From assembly GCA_023301245.1 (NCBI GenBank), contig JALZUV010000098.1, positions 1 to 37,824 of the forward strand: 37,824 nucleotides of DNA. The letters are read 5' to 3'. The translations under genes and the position numbers were made by a program. The notes beneath the pieces were generated by a model. The model was given only the letters and a program-made list of their open reading frames with translations. It did no database searches and was not told the origin of the DNA. The DNA is from Rickettsiales bacterium (GTDB taxonomy: Bacteria > Pseudomonadota > Alphaproteobacteria > Rickettsiales > JALZUV01). Shown here piece after piece: positions 24,876-32,569 of this stretch (positions are counted from its first letter, which is position 1; each line of letters starts with the position of its first letter).

Positions 24876-24914
24876 AAAGCCCGCCTCACAGCCCGGATAA
24901 AACCGTGAGGCGGG
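24876..24914 (-). terminator. Terminator after the capsid gene
   Basis: A perfect 10-bp stem CCCGCCTCAC (24880-24889) with GTGAGGCGGG (24905-24914), followed on the minus strand by CTTTTAAC. It lies between capsid and tail genes, so it probably lowers tail-gene transcription compared with capsid, as in other phages, with partial read-through. Confidence 0.85.
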
Positions 24915-24963
24915 TTCGCGCACGTATTCGCGTTGACGTTTTGGTGCGCAATTAGTCCTGTGA

Positions 24964-25983
24964 CTAAACAGGCGTGTCGGTGTGATTAACCAGGATTTGC
25001 GCGACGGATGTGTCATCCTTGCGAATAAGCCCTGATTGAATGGAATAGTAAGCTTGCCAGTTATAGTGACGCTCTTTGAGCTGACTAATATCAAGCGCTT
25101 GGACTTGCTTTTCCTTGTACTGGATAACGCGCATTGGGAAGACCGCAATTTGCGCCGCATTTGTGCCGTGGCCGACCATATTTTCAGGGTGGATATCCCA
25201 AAAATTCATGCCCAAAAACATCGTGTTTTCTTCTGTCAGGACACGGTCGATATCAGCCAATAGCTTTTGATTGACAAAGTCCTGTGAAGTCAGCTGCAGG
25301 CTTGTTGCGAGATTTAAGATGTCGCGCTGTGAACACACCACGTTAAGCTTGCCGCGCATACGGGCGCTTTCGAGACGCTCGAGCGCGCCAAACAATTTAG
25401 ATTTTGTCAGGCCTTGATCAGCCGAAGCAGGCGCAGGCGCACCGTCTGACTTGTTTACATGGTAACGGTCATAATCCACCGGCACGATTTGCGAGGCAGG
25501 AAAATTAATAGTTTGGAAGGTGTGACGCACGCCGTAACCATCATTCTCAGCATCAACAGCCTCTTGCATTGGCGCAAAAATACGGTTCATGATAAAGGCG
25601 TCGCGGTGATTGTTTTTGCCTTCGCCCATTGCAATGACATCCTCATTGAGAGGGTTCATCATTTTTTCCATACGCTCAAATGAGCTGTCTTCAACGCTAT
25701 CTTCAAAATCTTCAAATGAAGCTTGGCGCTCACCTTTGCGAAGGCGCTTATTGTTGTGATCAGTATAACGATCAGCGCGGGCAACAGGCCGCGGACCGGT
25801 ACGCTGCGCGGTTTTAGACGTGAAAGTTTCGCCTTTTTCCATGACGTTTAAGTCAGAGGTTACGGCATTAACAAGATTGCGAGAGCGCGTGTCATAAAGA
25901 CTGACATTTTCAGCGATCATTTTAACTTGGCGTGAATTTAGGGATTGGTTGTCGGGCGTGCCCGGGTCTACGATAACACTCAT
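24964..25983 (-). CDS. Major capsid protein
   Basis: 339 aa. It lies after the scaffold gene and before tail tubular A and has the length and style of podovirus HK97-fold capsid proteins: QTINFPASQIVPVDYDRYHV, RGKLNVVCSQRDILNLATSL, MFLGMNFWDIHPENMV and a conserved end KERHYNWQAYYSIQSGLIRK. The gene has its own 222-base leader and is followed by a strong terminator, as expected for the most abundant structural protein. Ribosome-binding site AGGAC precedes the ATG. No protease gene is apparent, which fits scaffold-driven assembly. Confidence 0.92.
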   Translation of the reverse strand: MSVIVDPGTPDNQSLNSRQVKMIAENVSLYDTRSRNLVNAVTSDLNVMEKGETFTSKTAQRTGPRPVARADRYTDHNNKRLRKGERQASFEDFEDSVEDSSFERMEKMMNPLNEDVIAMGEGKNNHRDAFIMNRIFAPMQEAVDAENDGYGVRHTFQTINFPASQIVPVDYDRYHVNKSDGAPAPASADQGLTKSKLFGALERLESARMRGKLNVVCSQRDILNLATSLQLTSQDFVNQKLLADIDRVLTEENTMFLGMNFWDIHPENMVGHGTNAAQIAVFPMRVIQYKEKQVQALDISQLKERHYNWQAYYSIQSGLIRKDDTSVAQILVNHTDTPV

Positions 25984-26205
25984 GAGAGATGTCCTATGTT
26001 AAGTTTCAGGAAGTAACTGGACTCCCCGGACTTAACCGGACCCGCGTCTTTGCCGCTTTACGTCAGACCCGACGGTGCGCCCCAAAGGGCAGCTCATCAG
26101 ACCCGTCACGTGCGCGGCACGCTAGAGCTCCCCTTTGAGCAAATCACGGAGCGACAAGACTCCGTAATATTTTAAAAGTCAAGGTAAATAATTGCAGGAT
26201 TGCAA
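25984..26205 (-). promoter_or_regulatory. Capsid gene leader with operator-like repeat
   Basis: This 222-base gene-free stretch precedes the capsid gene. On the minus strand it starts with TTGCA-GGAT-TGCAA (26192-26205), which resembles the operator in the repressor/cro region, then TTGACT (26177-26182), a possible -35 box, then hairpin ACGGAG/CTCCGT (26146-26165). Downstream it is GC-rich with repeats of CGGGTCTGA and GTCCGG. It probably holds a promoter and a structured 5' leader. No start site is proven. Confidence 0.5.
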
Positions 26206-26520
26206 TTAAATACGTCTACACGCGCTTGATACAATCCGCGCAAGCGGATCACCCGCCCGCTTTTTGCCGTTGATATCTTCGCCAGCTTCTAAAAACCATC
26301 CGACGACTAAAGGCAAAATATCATCGCATTGCTCTTTCGTATATGGACCCTGCCTATAAGTTAGAGTTGAGCTGATAGTCCCATCAGTCAACGTCACAGG
26401 CGGCTGCCCATCATCAACAACAATAACGACTTGGTGCGTATGTTCACCAATTGGCTCTATGGCAGCTGAGGCCGAGATTGAGACTAATGCCAAGGCACTC
26501 GCGAATAAAAACTTTTTCAT
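26206..26520 (-). CDS. Secreted small protein, moron-like
   Basis: 104 aa from the ATG at 26520 with GGAG upstream; an upstream ATG at 26532 is in frame. The N-terminus MKKFLFASALALVSISASAA is a clear Sec signal peptide, leaving an acidic mature protein with two cysteines (EQC and SSAC) that could form a disulfide in the periplasm. No family recognised. It is isolated between two terminators and the capsid leader, right after a terminator hairpin, as expected for an accessory gene added to the late operon. A role in surface change or superinfection exclusion is possible. Confidence 0.7.
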   Translation of the reverse strand: MKKFLFASALALVSISASAAIEPIGEHTHQVVIVVDDGQPPVTLTDGTISSTLTYRQGPYTKEQCDDILPLVVGWFLEAGEDINGKKRAGDPLARIVSSACRRI

Positions 26521-26540
26521 AATAAACTCCAAATTAAATT

Positions 26541-26575
26541 AAAAAACCCGCCGCGACACTCCTCATCACGGCGGG
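26541..26575 (-). terminator. Terminator after the scaffold group
   Basis: Stem CCCGCCG (26547-26553) with CGGCGGG (26569-26575), followed on the minus strand by six T. It stands only 21 bases before the secreted-protein start, so that gene is either read through the terminator or has a promoter hidden in the T-rich end. Confidence 0.85.
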
Positions 26576-26595
26576 CCCATCTTCGTGGGGGAAGA

Positions 26596-26940
26596 TTATT
26601 TTTGCGCGGTAGATCCCGCGCCCGCTGCATTTGCGTCTGCAGCGCCATTAGATTTGGCGGCATCTGAATCAGCCGGCGCTGTCTCTAATGACTTTAGGCG
26701 CTTTGCGATATTATCAATATCTGCATGCAGATTATCATTGTCCTCTTTAAGATCTTCAATTTTACTCTCAAGATCAGCGATAACCTTAGCCTGCGCTTTA
26801 ACTAGAGCAGCCAATTCCGCGTTATCGTCTGGCGCAATTTCAGTTTCGGTGAGGCCTGCTTTTTTAGCGGCTTCTTTGGCCTCGGCTTTAATCCTCGCAT
26901 TAATGGCTGCGGTTGAGCCTGGGTGTGGTTTTTTTGCCAT
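26596..26940 (-). CDS. Coiled-coil head-associated protein (114 aa)
   Basis: A basic Ala/Lys N-terminus (AEAKEAAKKAGL) is followed by a strong coiled coil (about 44-88, LVKAQAKVIADLESKIEDLK) and an Ala/Gly/Asp-rich disordered tail. It lies directly downstream of the scaffold gene. It could be a second scaffold or a head-completion or decoration protein; the sequence does not decide. AAGGA precedes the start. Confidence 0.6.
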   Translation of the reverse strand: MAKKPHPGSTAAINARIKAEAKEAAKKAGLTETEIAPDDNAELAALVKAQAKVIADLESKIEDLKEDNDNLHADIDNIAKRLKSLETAPADSDAAKSNGAADANAAGAGSTAQK

Positions 26941-26987
26941 GATAATTATCCTTTCGCGGCGGTTAGTGAATTATGATTTGTGAAAGA

Positions 26988-27917
26988 TTAAGCCTTGGAG
27001 CGCGCCGCAGCTTCCTCTCTGATATTAAAAAGGCGCGCGCGCTCTTTAGTGGCAAAGATATGATCTGCGTGAGAGGCGTTAATTATGGCGTCGCCATAAG
27101 TGTTTAGATGGGTTTGATAGGCCGTTTCTGCCTCTTGCGCGCTTGCGATTACCGCGCGATTAACGTCGCCTGGCAGGCCGCCATCCTCCGCCACAAAGGC
27201 CGCAAGCTTATCCATCATGCGCAGCATACGCGGATCATCACCTAAGCCGCTTTCATCAAGAAAGGTCTTAAAGCCGTCATCAGCGTGCTCGCCAACAAAA
27301 GACACGGCGCGATCTACGCGCGCATCATAATCAGAACCAAAGTCCTCTTTGAGCTGCGCGCCCATAGCCTCGAGCTCTTTTGTGGCTGATTTAACCTGTA
27401 AGGATCCGCCCTCTGCCAGTAAAGCAAGGCCCGCCTCTGTGAAGCCTTTATAGGCCTCATCAGTTAAACCATGAGAGAGCGCCAAAGCCTTAAGCTTTGC
27501 GCCCCCCTCATCTGTCAGGCCAAAATTGGCGACCTGGGGAATGTCGGAATAATTATCGGCCGTTTCAGGAACGCCCATAGCTTTGCGCACCTCGGCCCAG
27601 GCTTCAGGATTATCCGTAGGCGTGCCGGCAGGCTTGACCATAAGGCCGTCTCTATCTGCGACGCCGATTAATTGCTGCGCGTGTATTGCGCTGTCAATCA
27701 ACGAGCCGACATCTTTAAATCCATTTTTGGCGATAAAGTCAGAATGCTTTGCTGCGAGGCCATCAAAAGCCGTCGGCTCAGGGCTTGGCGCAGGTGTCGG
27801 CGCAGGTGTTGGCGTCGGCGTCGGCGCAGGTGTTGGCGCAGGTGTTGGCGCAGGTGTCGGCGCAGGTGTCGGCGCAGGTGTCGGCGCAGGTGTCGGCGCA
27901 GGTGTTGGTTCTGTCAT
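26988..27917 (-). CDS. Scaffolding protein with (TPAP)n N-terminus
   Basis: 309 aa. The first 47 residues are a near-perfect TPAP repeat. The rest is acidic and helical (DFIAKNGFKDVGSLIDSAIH, LALSHGLTDEAYKGFTEAGL, EELEAMGAQLKEDFG-like region), as in podovirus scaffolds located between portal and capsid. It guides capsid assembly and leaves the head. The Pro-rich arm is probably extended and surface-exposed. Its DNA repeat is described separately. Confidence 0.82.
   Translation of the reverse strand: MTEPTPAPTPAPTPAPTPAPTPAPTPAPTPAPTPTPTPAPTPAPSPEPTAFDGLAAKHSDFIAKNGFKDVGSLIDSAIHAQQLIGVADRDGLMVKPAGTPTDNPEAWAEVRKAMGVPETADNYSDIPQVANFGLTDEGGAKLKALALSHGLTDEAYKGFTEAGLALLAEGGSLQVKSATKELEAMGAQLKEDFGSDYDARVDRAVSFVGEHADDGFKTFLDESGLGDDPRMLRMMDKLAAFVAEDGGLPGDVNRAVIASAQEAETAYQTHLNTYGDAIINASHADHIFATKERARLFNIREEAAARSKA
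27787..27906. repeat. Tandem 12-bp repeat in the scaffold gene
   Basis: Ten 12-bp units of GGCGCAGGTGT[CT] with one variant unit (GGCGTCGGCGTC) encode the (TPAP)n arm on the minus strand. Units are almost identical at wobble positions, so the array is recently expanded and its length probably varies between isolates by slippage in steps of four residues. Confidence 0.95.
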
Positions 27918-27929
27918 AATCGTCTCCGG

Positions 27930-28199
27930 TTAAGTTTTTGAGTTAAGTAAATCAGCCGCGGTAATACCGCAGGTTTTGAAAATATAGCGGATCAACTGGT
28001 GCTGCCCCGCCAGAAAAGAATGGCCCTCTTTTGTTTGCAATCCCGCCGCAGGGTTTGGATCCAGAAAGTTTGAGGCCTCCATTAGATCCACAAGCACAGC
28101 GCGGCCCTTTGGTCCGTCGATAAATTGGCCGCGATAGAGTGATTTTTTACGCGCGGCGTCTACTTGTTCGCGCGTAGGTTTGTTTGTCTTATCCGTCAT
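27930..28199 (-). CDS. Bbp19-like phage protein
   Basis: 89 aa. SLYRGQFIDGPKGRAVLVDL and a later H..L.GQH-type stretch (HSFLAGQHQLIRYI) match the Bbp19 family, small proteins coded between portal and scaffold in many podoviruses. They are virion-associated in Bordetella phages; exact role unknown. The ATG overlaps the portal stop (ATGA). It is usual length for the family. Confidence 0.8.
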   Translation of the reverse strand: MTDKTNKPTREQVDAARKKSLYRGQFIDGPKGRAVLVDLMEASNFLDPNPAAGLQTKEGHSFLAGQHQLIRYIFKTCGITAADLLNSKT

Positions 28200-29836
28200 G
28201 AATTACCTTCGTTGGTTTGTTGAGCCGTCGCGAGATTAGCGAGGCCTTGACCGCCTGCCTGTAGCGTCTGCGCCGCGGCGGCGGCCTCTTGCTGCTGGGC
28301 GGCTTTCGCCTGTGCATCCGCGCGAGCCGCCCGCGCCGTCTGCACGTCATCGTCAGACTTAAGAAGGCCCGACGGCAGACCTGCATTTTTAGAAAAGCGC
28401 CGCCCGATTTTGTCAAAATCTGGCAAATCAAGCACATTTTGATCAAGCTGCGCCATAGCACTAAAGCCCTGCAACGCAGAATTTATTGCGTCATTTTCGC
28501 CAAGGTCTTGCGCGTTTGAGAGCGGGCTGCGGTAGCCAAATATAATATCTTCGCCGACAAGACTGTCAGGCATAGGCGGGAAGGCTTTAGCCTCGGCCAT
28601 GATTGCAAAGGTGCGGTTTATGATCGGATCAAAGAAACCGCTTTCGAGCTGCGCCACAATTGTTGACATCGAGCGAAACCGCATTTCGCGCTGATCTAAA
28701 ACCTCAGTCGCCGTGCGCACGCCGTCTTGAATGGATTGCAGCCAATCAATAAAACAGATTGTGTTGATTTGCTGGCGTTCATCACGGATTATTTCAATAC
28801 CAGGGCGAAGATCTCCGGACGGCGGCAAGGGCTGCAAGGCCTGCGTGACGCTCGAGAAACCAAGCGCCGCCCAATCGGCACGGTTCCAGCCGCCGGCGCG
28901 GCGGTCTAGTTTGTCCAGCTGACCACCCGTAAAATCAAAATAGGGCGGATCAACTGATTTTTCAGCGCCGTTTTGCATAGCCTCTTTGAGACGGTTTAAA
29001 AAACGCGCGGCAGGATAAACACGGTGCCCAAGCCCCGTTGGATAAGTCTCGCCTGGGCGCAAATACATTGTCGCAACAGAGAACGGCATATCATCATAGC
29101 CGCCAACCTCTAGGCGGCGCGATTTTTCAACCCATATCACATAGGATTTCCACGGCTTCATTGTGCGCGGGCCGCCGCGCTTACCGTCTGGATTTGGCTC
29201 TATGGCATAAAGCAAGGTGACTTTTTCGTCATCATTGCGGGACTTGTTTTCGCCGGCATATTTTATAACCTCGGCGTCATCAGGATATTTAAGCTTTAGC
29301 GCCGCCAGAGTAATCTCGCTTTCCCAAAAGAAATTCATGAGCTTTTTATCGACATCAAATCGCCAATAAATATTAAACGCGCTCATAGCTTGATAGCGCG
29401 GCATATTATCTTTGCCTTTAGCGGTATAGTTTGCCGAGAAACCAAAGGCGGCATAATCGAGCATGGCCTCTGACATTGCTGGCCGCCAGCTTGTCGAGCC
29501 TTGCGTTAAAAATTCGTGCATGATGTCGCGCACAGCATCCAGCCAATCGCCCTCATCGCTGCCGTCTATCTCGCGACCCTTTATGGCGGGAATGACAGAC
29601 GGCGTATGGGGAGGGAACATAAAGCCAAAGACCATAGCGGCGAAGCGCTCGACCGCGATTTGCGCCGTTGTGTCCATATGCTCGCGGTCTTGAATATCAT
29701 GTTCACGCTCGCGCCATCTATGCGGCAATCGGCTTGGCGCAATAAAGCGCGCGATATTATCCATATCGCCGCGCAGCTCTGACTTGGCATTTTTAGCGGC
29801 GTTAAAGGCCGCAATCATGGCTGCAGCTATGGTCAC
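28196..29836 (-). CDS. Portal (head-to-tail connector) protein
   Basis: 546 aa. Starts at a GTG (29836) overlapping the upstream stop. ELRGDMDNIARFIAPSRLPH, MEHMDTTAQIAVERFAAMVF-like segment, LGHRVYPAARFLNRLKEAMQ, the DLRPGIEIIRDERQQINTIC segment and a Gln/Ala-rich C-terminus correspond to the podovirus head-tail connector family (PF12236-like). Twelve copies form the DNA channel at the packaging vertex. Position between TerL and scaffold is standard. Confidence 0.93.
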   Translation of the reverse strand: MTIAAAMIAAFNAAKNAKSELRGDMDNIARFIAPSRLPHRWREREHDIQDREHMDTTAQIAVERFAAMVFGFMFPPHTPSVIPAIKGREIDGSDEGDWLDAVRDIMHEFLTQGSTSWRPAMSEAMLDYAAFGFSANYTAKGKDNMPRYQAMSAFNIYWRFDVDKKLMNFFWESEITLAALKLKYPDDAEVIKYAGENKSRNDDEKVTLLYAIEPNPDGKRGGPRTMKPWKSYVIWVEKSRRLEVGGYDDMPFSVATMYLRPGETYPTGLGHRVYPAARFLNRLKEAMQNGAEKSVDPPYFDFTGGQLDKLDRRAGGWNRADWAALGFSSVTQALQPLPPSGDLRPGIEIIRDERQQINTICFIDWLQSIQDGVRTATEVLDQREMRFRSMSTIVAQLESGFFDPIINRTFAIMAEAKAFPPMPDSLVGEDIIFGYRSPLSNAQDLGENDAINSALQGFSAMAQLDQNVLDLPDFDKIGRRFSKNAGLPSGLLKSDDDVQTARAARADAQAKAAQQQEAAAAAQTLQAGGQGLANLATAQQTNEGNS

Positions 29837-30060
29837 GTTCTACCCCGCGTTAGGAGCGTATTTCGCGCAGCCAATGGACCGCCGCCGCTGGCGCCGCTAT
29901 CAACGCGCAAACCCAAAGGCTTGCCCCGCGTCAAAAGAGTTGAGCCACGGCCTTTGCCATCAAGCGCGTTTTTTGCGTCCTCGGCCACGCGTATGCGCGT
30001 CGCATCATCCGCCGTTGGCGGCGCGGGTACTTCTGGAACGTCAGGCGATAAATCGACCAT
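29833..30060 (-). CDS. Small Pro/Gly-rich protein upstream of portal
   Basis: 75 aa, low-complexity with KGRGSTLLTRGKPLG and NTLLTRGRT, two copies of a short TLLTRG motif. Small proteins with GR.ST.LT motifs are often encoded next to portal genes in phages of proteobacteria. Role unknown. AGAGG precedes the ATG, and the end overlaps the portal GTG by four bases. Confidence 0.65.
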   Translation of the reverse strand: MVDLSPDVPEVPAPPTADDATRIRVAEDAKNALDGKGRGSTLLTRGKPLGLRVDSGASGGGPLAARNTLLTRGRT

Positions 30061-30074
30061 AGGGAAACCTCTTG

Positions 30075-31634
30075 TTATAAAAGAATTTTAGGAGCTGAAT
30101 TTGAATGGCTCCCAAAATGTGACTTAGACGCCATGCGGACAGCGTCATGCAGGCGCTCAGGGGAATGAATGAAAAACATGCAGCCATATTGCAGCGCGTC
30201 GTGGACGTGCGAAAAATGGCCCTTGTCGGGCTTTTCTCCATAACGCGTGCCATCAGCGCCTTTGTATTCTTTGATTTTATATCCGGACTGAAAGCCCTCA
30301 CGCACCGTCATGCAATGATTATTGATCTGCAGACGCGGCACGCCGACATTGAGCTCATTTAAAAGCCGGCGCACAGCTTTAATGCGGGGGTCCAGATTAT
30401 TGCTGTAGCCAGGCAAAACCTTAATTTTGGCATGAGTTTGGAAAGTCATAATCCAGCGGGTCATATCGCCATTGCTTTCGCGGCCGCCCGATCGGTTACT
30501 TGCCGCAGGATCAATCACAGCAATCGCGGCGCGCCCAGGGTATTTCATAGCCAGCAAAGCCGCTACGCGCTCACCAAAGCTTGCCGCGTCAGTGAAGTCG
30601 CCGGCTTCCGTTACGATTTCGTCAAGTACGTTTAAATTACCAGAGAGCGTCGGCTCGAGCACAACAGCGGCCGCAGAGCCCCCGCCGTCAACGCCAATGA
30701 TGAGCGGCAAGGTGCCGTCGCCGGTCATAAGCCGCGAGGCGGTATGCAGATCATCAACGTAATCACCATAGACAGGCTTGCCCGATCGGGAATAGCCGAC
30801 GAGGTTTTCTATCTTGCGTTTGATTTCCAATGGATCACGCATCGTACTGGCGAGATATTTATAATATCCGCCCTCTGGCTTGGGTAGGTTTTTGAGGTTT
30901 TCAGCGTCCGGAGAGAAGCCAGACGGAAATTCTATGAAATGATCCGTGTTTAAATTGGTTTTAAGAGCTAGGCGGCGATAAAGCTCATTTGTATCATTAG
31001 GCGCGTTGAAGTCGCCCCATAGCTGCGTGAACATTCCGCGGCCTTCATCTGGCAAATCTTTGATATTCGGCCAGCGGCCGAGGCGCTGCGCGAAACCGTC
31101 AACAACTTTTTCTGGAAGGTGATCAGGCTCATATAGGTGAACGCAGGTTGTGCGCAGGCCCGCAATCATGGCCTCAATAGATTTATCGCCAACCGCCACA
31201 AAATGCCAAACCGTTTTGTATTGGCATTTTTTATCGCCCCAAAGGTAGGTGACTGTGACGTCCTCTCCCTTGCCACCCTTATACTCAACGCCCGGCGCAT
31301 CAGGCGGGATTAAATCACGGAAACTATCGAGCGCTTTGTTGTGGACGGTCTTATAGGTATCACAAACAACAGTTATCTTGCATTCCTTACGACCCGTGCT
31401 ATAGCGCACAGGTTGACGTTTTGTATTTACCATCCCTTTAAAATATGCCGTCGACGTTTTTGCGCAGCCAACGGGCCCCATTGCGAGCACGATTGGCTTT
31501 TCGCTCATAAGGTATTCTAGGTTTTTTGGGCCTGGACAGCTCCACCCGTCGCGCAGGACGGGCCCGAGCCCATTTTGCAGACCCGCCCTCGGGTCACTGG
31601 CGGCCGCCTCACGTTGTAAAAGCGCGGCGGTCAT
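30075..31634 (-). CDS. terL: Terminase large subunit
   Basis: 519 aa. Walker A is GPVGCAKT (residues 53-60), with Ala where Gly is usual. A Walker B-like stretch is in CVHLYEPDHLP. The nuclease half has GVDGGGSAA (first Asp), AVIDPAASNRSG (second) and a C-terminal FSHVHDALQYG. This packaging motor and DNA-cutting enzyme has full length. Its ATG overlaps the upstream small ORF (ATGA). The family resembles podovirus TerL that pairs with a separate TerS; headful packaging fits the circular map, but this is inference. Confidence 0.93.
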   Translation of the reverse strand: MTAALLQREAAASDPRAGLQNGLGPVLRDGWSCPGPKNLEYLMSEKPIVLAMGPVGCAKTSTAYFKGMVNTKRQPVRYSTGRKECKITVVCDTYKTVHNKALDSFRDLIPPDAPGVEYKGGKGEDVTVTYLWGDKKCQYKTVWHFVAVGDKSIEAMIAGLRTTCVHLYEPDHLPEKVVDGFAQRLGRWPNIKDLPDEGRGMFTQLWGDFNAPNDTNELYRRLALKTNLNTDHFIEFPSGFSPDAENLKNLPKPEGGYYKYLASTMRDPLEIKRKIENLVGYSRSGKPVYGDYVDDLHTASRLMTGDGTLPLIIGVDGGGSAAAVVLEPTLSGNLNVLDEIVTEAGDFTDAASFGERVAALLAMKYPGRAAIAVIDPAASNRSGGRESNGDMTRWIMTFQTHAKIKVLPGYSNNLDPRIKAVRRLLNELNVGVPRLQINNHCMTVREGFQSGYKIKEYKGADGTRYGEKPDKGHFSHVHDALQYGCMFFIHSPERLHDAVRMASKSHFGSHSNSAPKILL

Positions 31635-31870
31635 ACCCCCACACCCCCTAAGCCAGATAATAAACGTTCGCGATTTTTGAATATTTGCACTTGTTCTAAA
31701 ATATGTTGAGCTGCCTGCGATAGCCCCCCTTTGAGAGACTGGCCGGCTTCCTTGGCGGGGTACCCTTGCGCGAAAGGGTAGGGGGGTAAGGCGCTGCAGG
31801 TCGCACGCATGGGATTAGATATCCGTTGTTGCGCGCATGAAAAGCTTATATGTTTCAACAGCTTAATCAT
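31631..31870 (-). CDS. Possible small gene between terS and terL
   Basis: 79-aa frame that overlaps the terS end by 8 bases and the terL start by 4 (ATGA), a coupling style used all over this genome. Composition is odd for a phage protein (SCAQQRISNPMRATCSALPP), with no recognised motif and no clear ribosome-binding site. It may be a true gene or only the translational bridge between the terminase subunits. Confidence 0.4.
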   Translation of the reverse strand: MIKLLKHISFSCAQQRISNPMRATCSALPPYPFAQGYPAKEAGQSLKGGLSQAAQHILEQVQIFKNRERLLSGLGGVGV

Positions 31871-32330
31871 CTTGTGCGACGCTCACTTGTGCGACGGTTG
31901 CGCTTTCGTCAGCGTAAGCTATTGATTTTGCTACATTAATTTCAAAGACTTCATCCGCGTCATCAAAGTCGCCAAAGCTCGGCACATTGATAGTCAGCGG
32001 CGCAACGTCCTCCACACGCGCAATGATAGCCGTGGGCCGCTTGCTATGCACATAATTGGCTAGACGTGTATTGACTTCCAGCAACAGCTTAGCGGCTTCC
32101 AATCGCGTGCAATTCAGCGCTCTCGCAAGGTTTGGGATATCTAGCGCGTTCATTTCAGCGAGATTAATCAAAGGGTCGCCAAATCGCTCCAGCAAAAATT
32201 CAACAGTCTCTTTCGTGCGGCGATTAATCGAGCCTTTAGGACGGCCGCGCAGCTGGACCCGCTGATCCTCGGCCACGCCGAAAAGGTCGCCCTCTGCCTG
32301 TGCTTCATTGGATGTCGCGCCTAAGCTCAA
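31863..32330 (-). CDS. terS: Terminase small subunit
   Basis: 155 aa, start TTG at 32330. RGRPKGSINRRTKETVEFLL, RFGDPLINLAEM, CTRLEAAKLLLEVNTRLANY and VHSKRPTAI is the pattern of podovirus/P22-like TerS in alphaproteobacterial phages: an AT-hook-like basic N-terminus, then a helical oligomer core. It recognises the packaging site, often in or near its own gene; the repeat-rich region follows upstream. The last codons contain two CGTCGCACAAG copies, the same octamer as the attP arms. Confidence 0.8.
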   Translation of the reverse strand: MSLGATSNEAQAEGDLFGVAEDQRVQLRGRPKGSINRRTKETVEFLLERFGDPLINLAEMNALDIPNLARALNCTRLEAAKLLLEVNTRLANYVHSKRPTAIIARVEDVAPLTINVPSFGDFDDADEVFEINVAKSIAYADESATVAQVSVAQDD

Positions 32331-32569
32331 TTGTTTAATACCCTTGCCGAGTTGATTTGACCCGAGCTCATAGCACAGCTGCGCAGCCCCCTACGCCGCG
32401 CAGCAATTATTGCGGCCCTATCGGATAGCATTTTTTTGCAGCTTACTGACTTACCGAATAACTCACCGATATGAGCCGCTAAGTTATTGATATATATACC
32501 TTTTTGTTTTTGGGTAAGTAAGTAAGAGAGTAAGTTGAGTATCACCCTTACGCGCGCCCTCGCTCGCAA
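32327..32569 (-). CDS. Doubtful ORF upstream of terS
   Basis: 80-aa frame whose stop overlaps the terS TTG (TTGA). The start is TTG without a clear ribosome-binding site and the product (MRARARVRVILNLLSYLLTQ) is basic with no recognised domain. Part of the GTAAG repeat lies inside it. The coupling to terS is the only support. Confidence 0.3.
   Translation of the reverse strand: MRARARVRVILNLLSYLLTQKQKGIYINNLAAHIGELFGKSVSCKKMLSDRAAIIAARRRGLRSCAMSSGQINSARVLNN

Noticed and set aside
24873..25160. Minus-strand 95-codon frame inside the capsid gene end
   Set aside because: It lies in another frame of the capsid gene and covers the terminator; basic, unordered composition.
27787..27906. CRISPR array
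   Set aside because: The repeat units are 12 bp, contiguous, without spacers and in frame in a gene.
27672..27941. Plus-strand Arg- or Gly-rich frames over the 12-bp repeat
   Set aside because: They are antisense readings of the tandem repeat in the scaffold gene; the sense frame gives a sensible scaffold.
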